Shown piece after piece: positions 53,766 through 64,000 of a DNA stretch of 64,000 bases. Within the stretch, counting starts at the first letter, position 1. Every line of letters starts with the position of its first letter. A program made the translations under genes and the position numbers. The stretch lies in NCBI GenBank assembly GCA_029721435.1, contig CM056576.1, positions 114,990,666 through 115,054,665 on the forward strand, written 5' to 3'. The DNA is from Gymnothorax reevesii. Lineage: Eukaryota; Chordata; Actinopteri; Anguilliformes; Muraenidae. The notes beneath the pieces are model-generated. The model searched no databases and was not told the DNA's origin. It saw only the letters and a list, made by a program, of their open reading frames with translations.

Positions 53766-54571
53766 TTCTGTTGGTAGTCTCAGTGTAGAAGTCTTTGTCT
53801 GTCTTCCCTCTTGGTGGTGTAGAACAGCTCAGTGCTGAAGAGGTTTTACTCTTGTAGCTCTTGTTTTACCCGCCCCCCGCAGCCTCTGGTGGTTCTGAGT
53901 GGTCATGTCTTTCATCTACAACATCGGCATTAGTTTATCGATTATAATTGTGAGTTGTATGCTCAAGGCTAGCATATCATCCAAGACCGCTTTACCAAAG
54001 CTATATTACTTTCAATAACAAATGCATCCTGTTTTCAGACCTTTAAACGTAACAAGCATTACTTAAGTTCAGTCCTTTTTCTCCACAAAAATCAAAGAAA
54101 TGAGGAGGAAAATATTGTGCAGTGAGATAATGACATCTAGTGTCACATTGTAGGTATTACAGACCACCGCATCTGAGAGGAGTGGCGTTTTTTTCAGGGC
54201 ACCCCAATGACTCTGGGTGATGAGCAAGAAGTGAATGAACACAAAATTCATCACAGCTGCCCCATGATAACCACTCAGAGTGCAATGCATCTGCTTTTGG
54301 ACTTAGAATTTGGAGATAACAGGCATCTTTACTGGCTGAAGCAACTGTAAAGTTAAAAATATTCAGGCAATGTCAGTTTCTTTTACAAAAGTTGCAATCT
54401 TTGTCTTTTTGTGCCTGCGCTAAATACATTTTCATTAAAAAGTGTCTTTTTTTTTTGGCATGTGTAATTTTTTGTGTGTGAGGGATCCTTTTAAGGGCAA
54501 AAAGTATGATTTATGAAGGCATACTGTCAAAGCATATAGGAAAGTATGTTATGGATTGCTACCTTGTCTCA
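53766..54571. other. Spacer between V4 and V3 (copy B)
   Basis: Counterpart of 14992-15794, with the V3 promoter-box at 53864-53878. Confidence 0.45.
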
Positions 54572-54609
54572 GGTTTTTGTACAAAGTTTACAGTTTTCCT
54601 TTCACTGTG
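54572..54609 (-). other. V4 RSS (copy B), consensus
   Basis: Nonamer GGTTTTTGT (54572-54580), 22-bp spacer, heptamer CACTGTG (54603-54609). Confidence 0.93.
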
Positions 54610-55264
54610 GGCTCCAGGGCACAGTAGTACAGCGCAGAGTCTTTCACTTCAGTAGATGAGATCTCCAGATCCACACGCTTGTTCTTTTTATCATGTTTCA
54701 CACTGAATCGATTCTCTGTCTTCTCCTCAGAACCTATATAGATGAGGATGAGGAATTCTGGTTTGAATCCAGGATACTGCCGATACCAGTGCAGACCGGT
54801 TGGATTAACTGCTGAGTAGGTGCATGACAGAGAAACACTGCTGCCATCCAGAACACGCTTTTCTTCAGATGTTGATTCAATCGTATCCTGTCCAAGGCCA
54901 TTACCTGGTGACAAATTATATGTTATATAATTATATAGTATTAAATAGTGATTGGAACAGTCAATTTTCCCAACAAACCTTTCTATTTTACAACATAAAA
55001 GGTATACCAATTATACTTTGTTTCTTGAAGGTAAAATTATCTTTTATCCGGATTTCTTCAAAGTTTTTTAGGTTTGAAGAGTGTAATTATGGTCCTCAGA
55101 GTGTATTCACGTACATTCCATGATACATGCAGCTTATATGCTCCTGCTTAGCATTTGGGCTTTCACACCCAACAAAATTTGAGTAACAGTGAGACAAATA
55201 ATAGAAATGAAATGAGCCGCTTACCCATCATTGATAAAAATACAAGAAATAAACAGCACTGCAT
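54610..55264 (-). CDS. TRAV: T-cell receptor alpha variable segment V4 (copy B)
   Basis: Paralogue of 15833-16476. The leader exon is 55225-55264 (starting Met-Gln-Cys-Cys-Leu-Phe), the intron is 320 bp, and the V exon is 54610-54904 (295 bp). It has Leu-Ser-Cys-Thr-Tyr, Leu-His-Trp-Tyr-Arg-Gln-Tyr-Pro-Gly-Phe, and Asp-Ser-Ala-Leu-Tyr-Tyr-Cys-Ala-Leu-Glu-Pro. The frame is open and the RSS is consensus, so it is predicted functional. GGGTGGAGTTT lies about 95 bp upstream of the ATG. Confidence 0.93.
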
Positions 55265-56110
55265 CTCGGCAACTGGTGGAAATAAAAGCTGACTAAAAAT
55301 ACAGTAAGACTAGAGCTCTGGTCTTTACTCAAATTCCCCTCAAAAGTTGTAGCAGGAAACTCCACCCACACAGTGACTGCATTTCCTCAGGACACAAAAC
55401 ACATCTCCTCCACAACTCTGCAGTTACAAAGGGGAATATTCTGTCTGAGTATTCACATTCAGCATAAACAGAACTTTAAGTCCTGGGTGCAGTGGCAGCT
55501 CATCAAGCAGTATTAAGCATTTTTCCTTTATGCATTTGCATTTTTATGAACTCTCAAACTGTTTTTTTTTTTAATGAAAAAGTACAAGTAAACATTTAGT
55601 GAGAGGGGAGAAACTGCACAGCAGATTAATAGCAAAATATTGGAGCCAAAGGAAAACGCAGCGCTGCGAGTCTTCCTCATGAAATGATGTGTTCCTAGCA
55701 GGTGGGGCTCAGTGTCTGGTCGATCAGGATCTAAATGTTCTGCATGATTATAATCAATGTATCAATAAAAGATACACAAAGCATCATGACTATGTTGAAA
55801 ACATTTTTCAGATTTTTTTGACTTAATTGCTTCTTTTGAGTTTTCAAGTTGCAGCTCTCATTTACGCATTTACATTTGCTCATGTTGTTGACCGGTTGAA
55901 AAGTGCCACTGTCTGAGTTGAAAAAACTAAATGGCTGTATTTACTCTGAATCCCAATTAAAAATCCAGATTTATGGGTGGTAGGAATGAATGGAGGGATT
56001 GTAGCTTCTTTCACTGGATCCTCACACATCTTACTTGGATGGGAACTTATTTTAATAGTACACAACCATATTATGTATGGGCAAATATGCTGCAGTGGTG
56101 CTCTGTAAAA
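55265..56110. other. V4 5' flank and spacer (copy B)
   Basis: Counterpart of 16477-17327, with the promoter-box at 55358-55369. Confidence 0.45.
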
Positions 56111-56235
56111 TCCATCCATTATCTACACCGCTTTTTCGTAACTAGGGCCACAGTTGCGCCGGAGCCCATCCTAGCTGACTATGGGCGAAAGGCAGGGACC
56201 AACTATGGGGTCCATTTCCCGATAGCACAGATGCT
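56111..56235 (+). repeat. Left half of split teleost repeat (copy B)
   Basis: Counterpart of 17328-17450 (CCATTATCTACACCGC, GGAGCCCATCCTAGCTGAC). The right half is at 62965-63160. Confidence 0.65.
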
Positions 56236-56692
56236 AACTTACAGTGCCATGAAAAAGTATTAGCTCCATGCCTGATTTCTTGATTTTTTGCATATTTGTC
56301 ACATTTACATGTTTCAGATCATCAAACAAATTTTGATATGAGACAAAGAGAATATATACTAGACAGAGTAACAGACAGAGTAAATACACTAAGCACCAGT
56401 AAAACGAAACGGTGAGGTATGTACTGTATTTTCGGCAAATTGAGGAATCAATTTATTTATATTGATTTTTATCGCTTTTCCAGTGAGGCACGAGAGGAAA
56501 TAAAGAAAAGCGTGTGGTGTTGTAATCCTGACTGTGATGGGCGTTGGTTGTAGGACGCCAAGATGGAGTAGGCAGTGGGAGCGAGGGGCTCTGACCAAAC
56601 TTGCACGTAACTATATAAAAAATACCTTAAACACACTAGAATCAAAATAATTTAACAAACTTTTTTTTTTTTTTTGTCGCTATGACTTTCAA

Positions 56693-57240
56693 ATGACTTC
56701 CTCGAGACAAAAACAAACATCTCTTACAACGAGAAATACGATTGCTAGTAAGCTAACCGCGATGGCCTCTACTGCTAGCGCGAATGAAGATTCTTCCATA
56801 GCCGAAGGAATTACAATGCCTCAACTTGCGGAAGAATTGGCTAAGCAACGTATCAGTCTCAAGGAGGACATTTCCATTCTCATTCAGCAGTCTGTTGGGC
56901 TGTTACAGGCCTGCATGAATGCTTTGAAAGAGACTGTGGACAGATTTCAAACAGACAGTAAGACTGCAACTGAATCGCTGGCAGGGGAGAACTTTGACTA
57001 GGTATTTGCTGCTGAAGCGGCTATTAAGTCCCTGTGAACTCAAAACGCGGAGCTCTTGGATCGAATTGAGGATTTGGAAAACCGATCACGTAGATCCAAC
57101 TTAAGAATTTTAAATGTTCCCAAAAACAGTGAGAGGGGTGAAGATACAGTCGCATTCTTCTCAAACATGCTTATGGAGATCAACAGTGTGTTCGAGTCTC
57201 CCCCTATTCTTGAGAGAGCTCACAGAGTGGGCAAAAAGCT
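56693..57240 (+). pseudogene. L1 ORF1 (copy B), truncated
   Basis: Counterpart of 17920-18757. There is a stop at 56999, and the C-terminal domain is lost through a deletion of about 936 bp bridged by the filler AAAGCAGGAC (57245-57254). Confidence 0.8.
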
Positions 57241-58616
57241 GGATAAAGCAGGACTGAGAAGCATTGGACCCACTCCTCTCCACCTTTGGATGATGAGTAA
57301 GGACCAAGGCACCAAAGAAGAGCAGCAAACATTCCCACAGACAAAGGAATGGAATGAAATGCAGAGGCCCCAAGGCTGGCACCTGCCAACCCAATATACT
57401 TTGCCAACACCCCCACTTTAATGGGCCCACTTGTGTGGGGAGAAAGGGGAGGGGTTGCAAGGAGCAAACCCTTACAAACCCATACTTGTGTCTTCCAAAC
57501 AAAGGCCCTGATAGGTTCTCTATCATAAACATAAAGTAAATGCAAATATTAGAATTATCATGATACTATAGGTGTCTGAAAAACAATAAATCGGCTCCTA
57601 TATTTGACTTTTGAATATTTTAATATAGGTCTAACACAGGACCTACAAGTGGTGCAACCTCAGCACCCTGACTAACTCACCCCATGCTGTTTGGTCAGTG
57701 TAGCCCCATGCTCTCATTTCGGAAATCAGGCGGCATATCTCATCTCATGATCGCAGCAGGCCTTTATCTTATGTGTTGTTAATAACTCTAGTTACATACA
57801 TTTATGAAACACTTGAAAACACAGTGGAAATCTTTGTCTTCAAAGAAGCTAGACGCATTTCTTTCAGAAACTTAAAGTTTGGAATTTGGGCCAAAATTCA
57901 GTTATTTAGGCAGAAAACACTTACATGACACTACTAGTCCTTTTTCTTTCCAAGAGATGACTTCACTGGGATGTCACATAATTTACATATTTTTGTTTTC
58001 CCGTCAGTGCGTTTCCAATGAAAAAACTTGGGTGACAAACCTAACCCCGTGACTGAAGTAACCCCGGTCTCCCCTAATAGGCCATGGCATAGCAATGGTC
58101 TTGTGATCCGTGGAAAATACCGATTTGGGCTACTGTGTTAGAGTAGCCCAAGTTACTTTCGCCTTATTGTTGGGATCAACGCAGCTAATGTTAACTGGGG
58201 AATTTGTTTACCTTTGTTTAATGAAGCCAACTCCATTCTTTTATTTGGTTGTTAAATATATTGCTTGAGAATATAACTGCTAAATGGTAATAGGCTCTCC
58301 ATAATATGGTAGCATTAATTTAAGGATGCACTGGAAGTTTCAAAATTTTGATGGAGGGATCCTGCAGTCTGCCTATGTTCGACAGGCAGGCATCGGAAGG
58401 TTATGTGTTTTGCGTAGGGGTGAGATGGGATTATTCACTAATGCAACTGATTATTTTGTTATGAATGGGATTATACTGCCAGGGGGTATTTGATTACGTT
58501 TTGTGAGATATTTTTATATTTGGGGAATACTGAAAAATGCTATGGGGTACTTGTGTTACTTCTGTCATTACGCTTACTTTAATTTCACTCCCTCCCCCTC
58601 CTTCCTTTGAAATAAT

Positions 58617-61600
58617 ATGACTGATAACACAAATTATGCCAGGGCTGAAGCAGAATCATTATCCACTCACTTCATAACTTGGAATGTAAAAGGACTTACT
58701 GGGTAAAATAAAAGGGCAAAAATCTTCTCCCACTTAAAGAGGCAAAAAGCAGAAATTATACTCTTCCAAAAAAGAAACCATACAAATATTGAATTATTGA
58801 TGACACTTCCTTTTCAATACGTTTTGCACATTTGTCAAAACATTTCATGTATAATAAATTGATGCTAACAACAATGTATAGTTTCTTTTTTGGAAGAGTA
58901 TATATTTTTACAAGAGACGCATTTGAGACTTAAGGACTAAGTGAGGCTCAGGAAGAATTGGGTTGGACAGAGCTTTCATTCTGACTTCAATATTAAAGCA
59001 CGCGTAGTAGCAATATTGATTCATGAAAAAATTATGTTTACTCCAGACAAAATCATTTCTGATCCTCAAGGACGATTTGTTGTAGTATCAGGTTCTCTTT
59101 TCAACACTCCAGTTGTTCTGGTAAACATATATGGCCCCAATTGGGATGATGTTAGCTTTATTAATAAACTCACCTCTCTCATACTAAATTTGCACTAACA
59201 TAAGTTCATAATTGCAGGGGATCTGAATACTGTGATGGACCCAGCTATGGATCACTCCAGTCCTAAAACTTTAGTACGCTCCAAGATGTCTCAAGCTCTT
59301 TGGGAGCTCTTGAACGACAGGGGATGTGTTGATCCATGGAGATTTCTCTATCCATTCAAAAAGGAATTTTCCTACTTTTCACATGTCCATCACACATATA
59401 GCAGAATAGATTATTTTCTTATCGAGAAAATCCATCCTATGGTAAAAAATGTTGAATATACTGCCATTGTAGAGTCAGAGCATGCGCCAGTTGCTCTTGA
59501 TCTCTTTTTCTCCCAAAATATATCACAGCGTAATCACTGGTGACAGAATACTGCCCTGCTAGCAGACAATCAATTTTGCAAATTCACATCAAAGGCAATT
59601 GATGAGTTCTTGATATTTAATAAATCAGACTCTATATCCCTGTCTACATTATGGGAAACACTCAAAGTTGTTATAAGAGGTGAGATTATGTTGTATACTA
59701 TATCACTCAATAAAGAGAAAAAGCAAAGGGAGAAATGACTTATTGAATCAATAAGAAACATAGATCATCAGTACTCCATCATCCCTACTGCAGAATTATA
59801 TAAGGAGATGATTGTGATAAAAACTCAATACGATTTATTATCAACAGAAAGAACTGAGAAGCACCAGCTGTGGCTAAAGGGTCATTATTATGAGCATGGA
59901 GAGAAAGCAGGTCGTCTTCTGGCATATCAGCTTAAATGCAGATCTGCATCTCGTTTGATTCCACAAATTCGCAAAACACGCAATTCACTTTCACCAACTA
60001 TAGATCCAGTTGAAATCAACAACATCTTTTAAAGACTTTGACTCTGATTTATACCCATCTGCATTTCCGCAGGATAGCTCGAGTATGATTACTTTCTTGG
60101 ATAACTTAAAGATTCCAAAGATAGACAAGGATGTTAAAGATGAACTTGAGAAGCCCATTCAGTTACAGGAGATTATAAATTCCATTGAAAAAATGCAAAG
60201 TGGTAAAACCCCAGGGCCTGATGGTTATCCTGTGGAATCTTATAAAACATTTGCTTCTCAGCTAGCCCCAATTCTTCTTGAAATGTTTAATCATTCCTTT
60301 TGTCAGAAAAGAAATTGCCATCAAGTCAGACTGAGGCGTCAATCTCTCTTCTCTTAAAACCAGGCAAGGACCCACTTGAATGTGGTTCCTATCAACCTAT
60401 TTCTTTACTAAATGTAGACGTGAACATTTTGGCTAAACTCCTAGCCTGTAGATTGGATGACGTACTGCTCCAGGTAATTTCAGTGGAACAGACCGGATTT
60501 ATGAAAGGCTGTCATTCTTTTACTAACATTTGCAATCTCTTGAATATTGTGCATTCTCCGGCATCTGGGGGGCCTCCAGAAGAGGCTGTCTCCCTGGATG
60601 CTGAGAAGGCATTTCACAGGATTGAGTGGGGGTATCTATTTACTGTGGTTGAGAAATTTGGCTTTGGCTCTAATTTCATCTCTTGGATCCACTTTCCGAT
60701 TCTCCTAAAGCATCAGTAATAACAAATAAATTAACATCCCAATATTTTCCTCTGTCTAGGGATATACGCCAGGGGTGTCCCCTTAGCCCCTTATTATTTT
60801 CGTTAGCTATAGAACCTCTTTCACTTAAGCTCTGAACAGCACCTAACATATATAGCATTAACAGGATGGGAATTGAATACAGAGTCTCTCTTAATGCGGA
60901 TGATCTTCTGCTTTACATTTCAGATCCTGTCTCATGTGCCCCCAATATTGTGAATGTCCTGAATGAATTTGGCCTTTTTTTTGGTTATAAATTGAACCTC
61001 TCCAAAAGTGAATGTTTTTCAATGAATAATTTAGCCCTTAAGATATTGGATAAACTCCCCTTCCGAACATCAAAATTTGATTTTAAGTACTTCAGTATAA
61101 ATATCACCCGTGCTTTCTCTGACCTTTATGAGAAACATTTCAAGCCACTTATGAAAAATGGTGAGGCAGACATTAAAAGATGGTCTGTACTGTATTTATC
61201 TCTTGCAGGCAGGGTTAATTGCATAAAAATTAATGTTTTACCTAGATTTCTCTATCTATTTCAGTGTCTCCCAGTTTTTCCTGTATACATCCTTCTTTCA
61301 GTCATTGAACAAGTTAATTTCTTCATTTTTCTGGGCTGGAAAAAATCCTAGGATCCGCAGAGAATTTTTTGGAAAGACCAAGGGACCAAGGTGGCTTGGC
61401 ACTTCCAAACATGAGGAAATACTACAAGGCATCCAATATGCAAAAAAATATGCATTGGTATCAAACTCCAAAAATGAACTGGTGCGAAATTGAGGCGAAC
61501 TCATGTCCGTCAACATCACTTTCTGTTCTTATTACAGCAAAATTACCATTCTCACCATCAAAACGCACATCAAGCCCCATAGTTAGTTCCACCCTCAAAA

Positions 61601-62565
61601 TATGGACACAATTTAGGCAGAAATTCCAGCTGAAAGATTTTTCAGTGTATAGCCCTGTTTGTAACAATCACCTCTTTCAGGTGGCCAAACTGGATCACAC
61701 TTTTACTCAGTGGTGTAGGCAGGGTCTTACTACATGTTATAATTTTTATATAGGTGGCTATTTTGGCAGTTTTACAGATCTATCAGAAAAATTTCAACTA
61801 CAAAGGTTAGATTCATTTTGATATTTTCAAGTTCGTCACTTTATTCAGACCCTCAGTCCAGATTTTCCAGCCTTGCCAGCAGACTCAGGACTGGAGAAGA
61901 TCTTGAGAGCCCCTATAGAGCATAGAGAGCATTAAAACACAATTACATCCCTTCAGAGCACTTCATTAGATGGACTTAAAGCTAAATGGGAAGAGGACCT
62001 TAGTATGGAGCGATCTGATGCAACCTGGGACTGTGCACAATCTGGAGTTAACAACACGTCCTCTTGTGCCTGTCTCAACCAGATACAATTTAAAGTGTTT
62101 CATAGGATCTATTACTCTGAATACAAGCTATCAAAAATTTACCCTGATGTTGAGGACAGATGTGTGCGCTGTAAGGCAACCCAAGCAGATATGGCACACA
62201 TGTTTTGGAGCTGCTCAGAATTAGCAACCTTTTGGTGATATGTTTGTAATACTCTTAATAATGCATTTAATACTAAAGTGATACCCTCTGCAGAAATGGC
62301 CATTTTTGGAGTACTAATTAATGAGTCTTTATTGGCCACTGACAGGAAGAATGCTTTTGCCTTTACCTCCCTTATAGCCCGTAGGAGAAGAGCTCTAGAG
62401 TGGAAATCTCCAGATCCACCAAAAGCATCTGTTTGGCTTTGCAATCTGATGTTTTTCCTGAAATTAGAAAAAGTGAAATATTTTACCAGAGGATCAGTTA
62501 GGAAGTTCTGTAAGATATGGGACCCCTTAATTCGGTACTTTGATAGATTCACCATTCTCCCATAA
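58617..62565 (+). pseudogene. L1 ORF2 endonuclease-reverse transcriptase (copy B), broken
   Basis: Endonuclease: Thr-Trp-Asn-Val-Lys-Gly-Leu at the start, Ala-Gly-Asp-Leu-Asn near 59217. Reverse transcriptase: Gly-Lys-Thr-Pro-Gly-Pro-Asp-Gly-Tyr near 60205, Asp-Ala-Glu-Lys-Ala-Phe near 60597, Arg-Gln-Gly-Cys-Pro-Leu-Ser-Pro near 60765, and Asn-Ala-Asp-Asp-Leu-Leu-Leu near 60895. The C-terminal Cys-His motif is near 62160-62215. A stop after Leu-Asn-Leu-His (59196-59198) is shared with copy A. The 138-bp MITE is at 58761-58898. The order of domains fits the L1 clade. Confidence 0.85.
58761..58898. mobile_element. 138-bp MITE in L1 ORF2 (copy B)
   Basis: Counterpart of 20904-21041, with inverted ends CTCTTCCAAAAAAGAAAC and complement. 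It is shared by both copies, so it predates the duplication. Confidence 0.85.
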
Positions 62566-62964
62566 CACCACACACCCGGTATATTATAATGAATAGTGAT
62601 ACAGCCCTCCTTCACCCCCCCCCCCCCCCCCCTTCCCCCTTTCACATTTTCATTATTATTACTCTCAACCCCCACCTTTTTTATGTATGTTTTTATATTT
62701 TTATTTTCTCTGTTTATGATGAAGGCAATATGTATGTGGGAAGGGTGGGAGGGAGGGGTTTGGTTGGTTAAAATAAGAAAACAATTCAAGATTTTGTATC
62801 TAGAATGTATCCTATACAGTACCTCCTTTCTTGAATATAAATGAATATTAAAAAAATAATAATAATACTTTTTCACAGCACTGTACATAGGTGGAACCAC
62901 TGACTGAATGGACAAACCATGTAAGTTGCTAACTGAGTTAGCAACAACGCTTTTGGGAATCACA

Positions 62965-63160
62965 CCCCTGGACAGCGCACAAATCCATCATAGGCCAAAT
63001 GCACCATTCACTCTCACTCTCATATCTGTGGGCAATTTTCCAATTAGCCTGATTTTGGACTGTGGGTGGAAACCCATGAAAAGGCCCCAGGGTAGAATCA
63101 AATCCCTGACCTTCTTGTTGTGAGGTGGTAGTACTACCCACTGTGCCACCATTCTGCCTG
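62965..63160 (+). repeat. Right half of split teleost repeat (copy B)
   Basis: Counterpart of 27440-27655. Confidence 0.6.
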
Positions 63161-63254
63161 CTGCTCAAGAAAATGAAAAGCATTGTGGCAGGTCAAACAT
63201 AATCTTTTCTCAGTGGTGTACTTATGCGTTGCTCTTTCGTTTCAGGTAGTGTCA

Positions 63255-63292
63255 GGTTTTTGTACAAAGTTTATGTGTTTCCTGTCACTGTG
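63255..63292 (-). other. V5 RSS (copy B), consensus
   Basis: Nonamer GGTTTTTGT (63255-63263), 22-bp spacer, heptamer CACTGTG (63286-63292). Confidence 0.93.
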
Positions 63293-63985
63293 GGCTGCAG
63301 GGCACAGTAGTACAGAGCAGAGTCTCTCACTTCAGCAGAGGAGATCTCCAGATGCACATGGTTATTTTTATCTTCATGTATTACAGCAAAGCCTCCTTTC
63401 TCTTCCCTCTCTTTGTACATGTTTATTGAGATGATGAATTCAGGTTTTGAATTGGAATATTGTCGATACCAGTGAAGATCATCCCCTCGCCTTGAAGAAT
63501 TGTAGTTGCATGACAGTGTGACACTGCTGCCGTCATATGCATAGGTTAATTTCGCTAGTGATGTGATGCCATCCTGAAAACTGTGACCTGCAAAACATAT
63601 TGATACATTTTTTGCATTAATTGTGTCCTATTCAGAGTTCATTTATTCAGATTGGAAATAAAAACAATATACTGTATATGCAATCCAGATGCAATTTAGC
63701 CATTGGTAACACTTTCGATTGCATTGAATATAGTCACACTCAATGATGCAGCAATTACTCAATTATATGCTGTTTTAATTAAAACTATGTTCTACTGATG
63801 TTATCTTTACTCCCATATTAATGTCTTGTTATAAAGATTGTTGAGTGTATCTGAAAACAAGTTTTGTTAACTAACTGACACGCAAGCAGTGTTGAAGAGT
63901 TAATAAAATAAAACCCTATAGATGAAATAATTATTGGATACCACTTACCCACCCCTGTTGCAAGTAGAAGTAAATACAGCAGCAT
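63293..63985 (-). CDS. TRAV: T-cell receptor alpha variable segment V5 (copy B)
   Basis: Paralogue of 27796-28486. The leader exon is 63949-63985 (starting Met-Leu-Leu-Tyr-Leu, 15 bp from the window edge), the intron is 361 bp, and the V exon is 63293-63587 (295 bp). It has Leu-Ser-Cys-Asn-Tyr, Leu-His-Trp-Tyr-Arg-Gln-Tyr-Ser, and Tyr-Tyr-Cys-Ala-Leu-Gln-Pro, with no stop. The V exon again has no ATG near its 5' end. Its promoter lies beyond the window. With a consensus RSS it is predicted functional. Confidence 0.92.
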
Positions 63986-64000
63986 TATGACAGCTGCCAG

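Larger units (their letters stand above)
56540..62868 (+). mobile_element. L1-clade LINE, inactivated (copy B)
   Basis: Same insertion as 17750-27344. ORF1 starts at 56693 and is truncated by a deletion near 57244. ORF2 runs from 58617 to about 62565 with stops and frameshifts. The gypsy element is absent and the reverse transcriptase core deleted in copy A is present. A run of about 19 C's lies at about 62614-62632 in the 3' UTR. The flanking Tc1-like ends are at 56240 and 62885. Confidence 0.82.
39991..64000. repeat. Tandem segmental duplication, copy B (runs off the window)
   Basis: Second copy of the unit that starts at about 1052. It carries V1-V5 paralogues in the same order and orientation, the same Tc1-like elements, and the same L1. 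It lacks the hAT MITE and the gypsy element of copy A and has its own 400-bp foldback MITE. If the unit is complete, copies of V6 and V7 should lie beyond the right edge; that is an inference. Confidence 0.88.

Noticed and set aside
62139..62963. Long minus-strand frame (274 codons)
   Set aside because: It lies antisense to the L1 ORF2 C-terminus and 3' UTR and has no recognisable domain; a chance frame.

Overview
The window is nuclear DNA of a vertebrate, most likely a teleost fish. It is AT-rich and intron-bearing, and it is crowded with fish-type transposons (Tc1-like, hAT, Harbinger, L1, Ty3/gypsy, MITEs). It carries a cluster of T-cell receptor alpha/delta variable (V) segments, and no bacterial-style genes. 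The species cannot be named from the sequence alone.

All twelve V segments lie on the minus strand. Each intact one has a short leader exon, one small intron, a V exon of about 290-295 bp with the conserved Cys / Trp-Tyr-Arg-Gln (or Trp-Tyr-Ile-Gln) / Tyr-Tyr-Cys framework, and a 3' recombination signal sequence (RSS: heptamer, spacer of 21-23 bp, nonamer). Eleven look structurally intact. One (V7, near 38.5 kb) is a pseudogene that has lost most of its RSS. No D, J or C segments are present, so this is a slice of the V array.

Layout. Roughly 1.05-39.99 kb is one unit (copy A) with V1 (5.8 kb), V2 (9.0 kb), V3 (14.5 kb), V4 (15.8 kb), V5 (27.8 kb), V6 (36.0 kb) and V7 pseudogene (38.5 kb). 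From about 39.99 kb the unit starts again in the same orientation (copy B) with V1-V5 at 44.2, 47.8, 53.3, 54.6 and 63.3 kb; the window ends at the leader of the second V5. The period at the junction is about 38.9 kb. The copies differ by a few percent in most places and by transposon insertions and deletions, which allows relative dating. Tc1-like elements, an L1, and a 138-bp MITE inside that L1 are shared, so they predate the duplication. An 850-bp hAT MITE and a 3.4-kb Ty3/gypsy element are in copy A only, and a foldback MITE is in copy B only.

The 28.5-40 kb part is seen once in the window. It holds V6 and V7, a hAT transposon with a Harbinger element nested in it, a solo LTR with a 5-bp target duplication, and a GC-richer tract of 11-bp repeats close to the duplication junction.

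How it works: each V segment is transcribed from its own promoter in developing T cells and is joined by RAG1/RAG2 through its 23-type RSS to a D or J segment outside the window. The most notable signals are RSS decay confined to copy A, a V1 exon whose divergence is concentrated in CDR2-FR3, a V7 deletion that starts at the RAG cleavage boundary, perfect CTCF core matches near both ends of the hAT element, and a gypsy element whose LTRs differ more than the duplicated flanks do.
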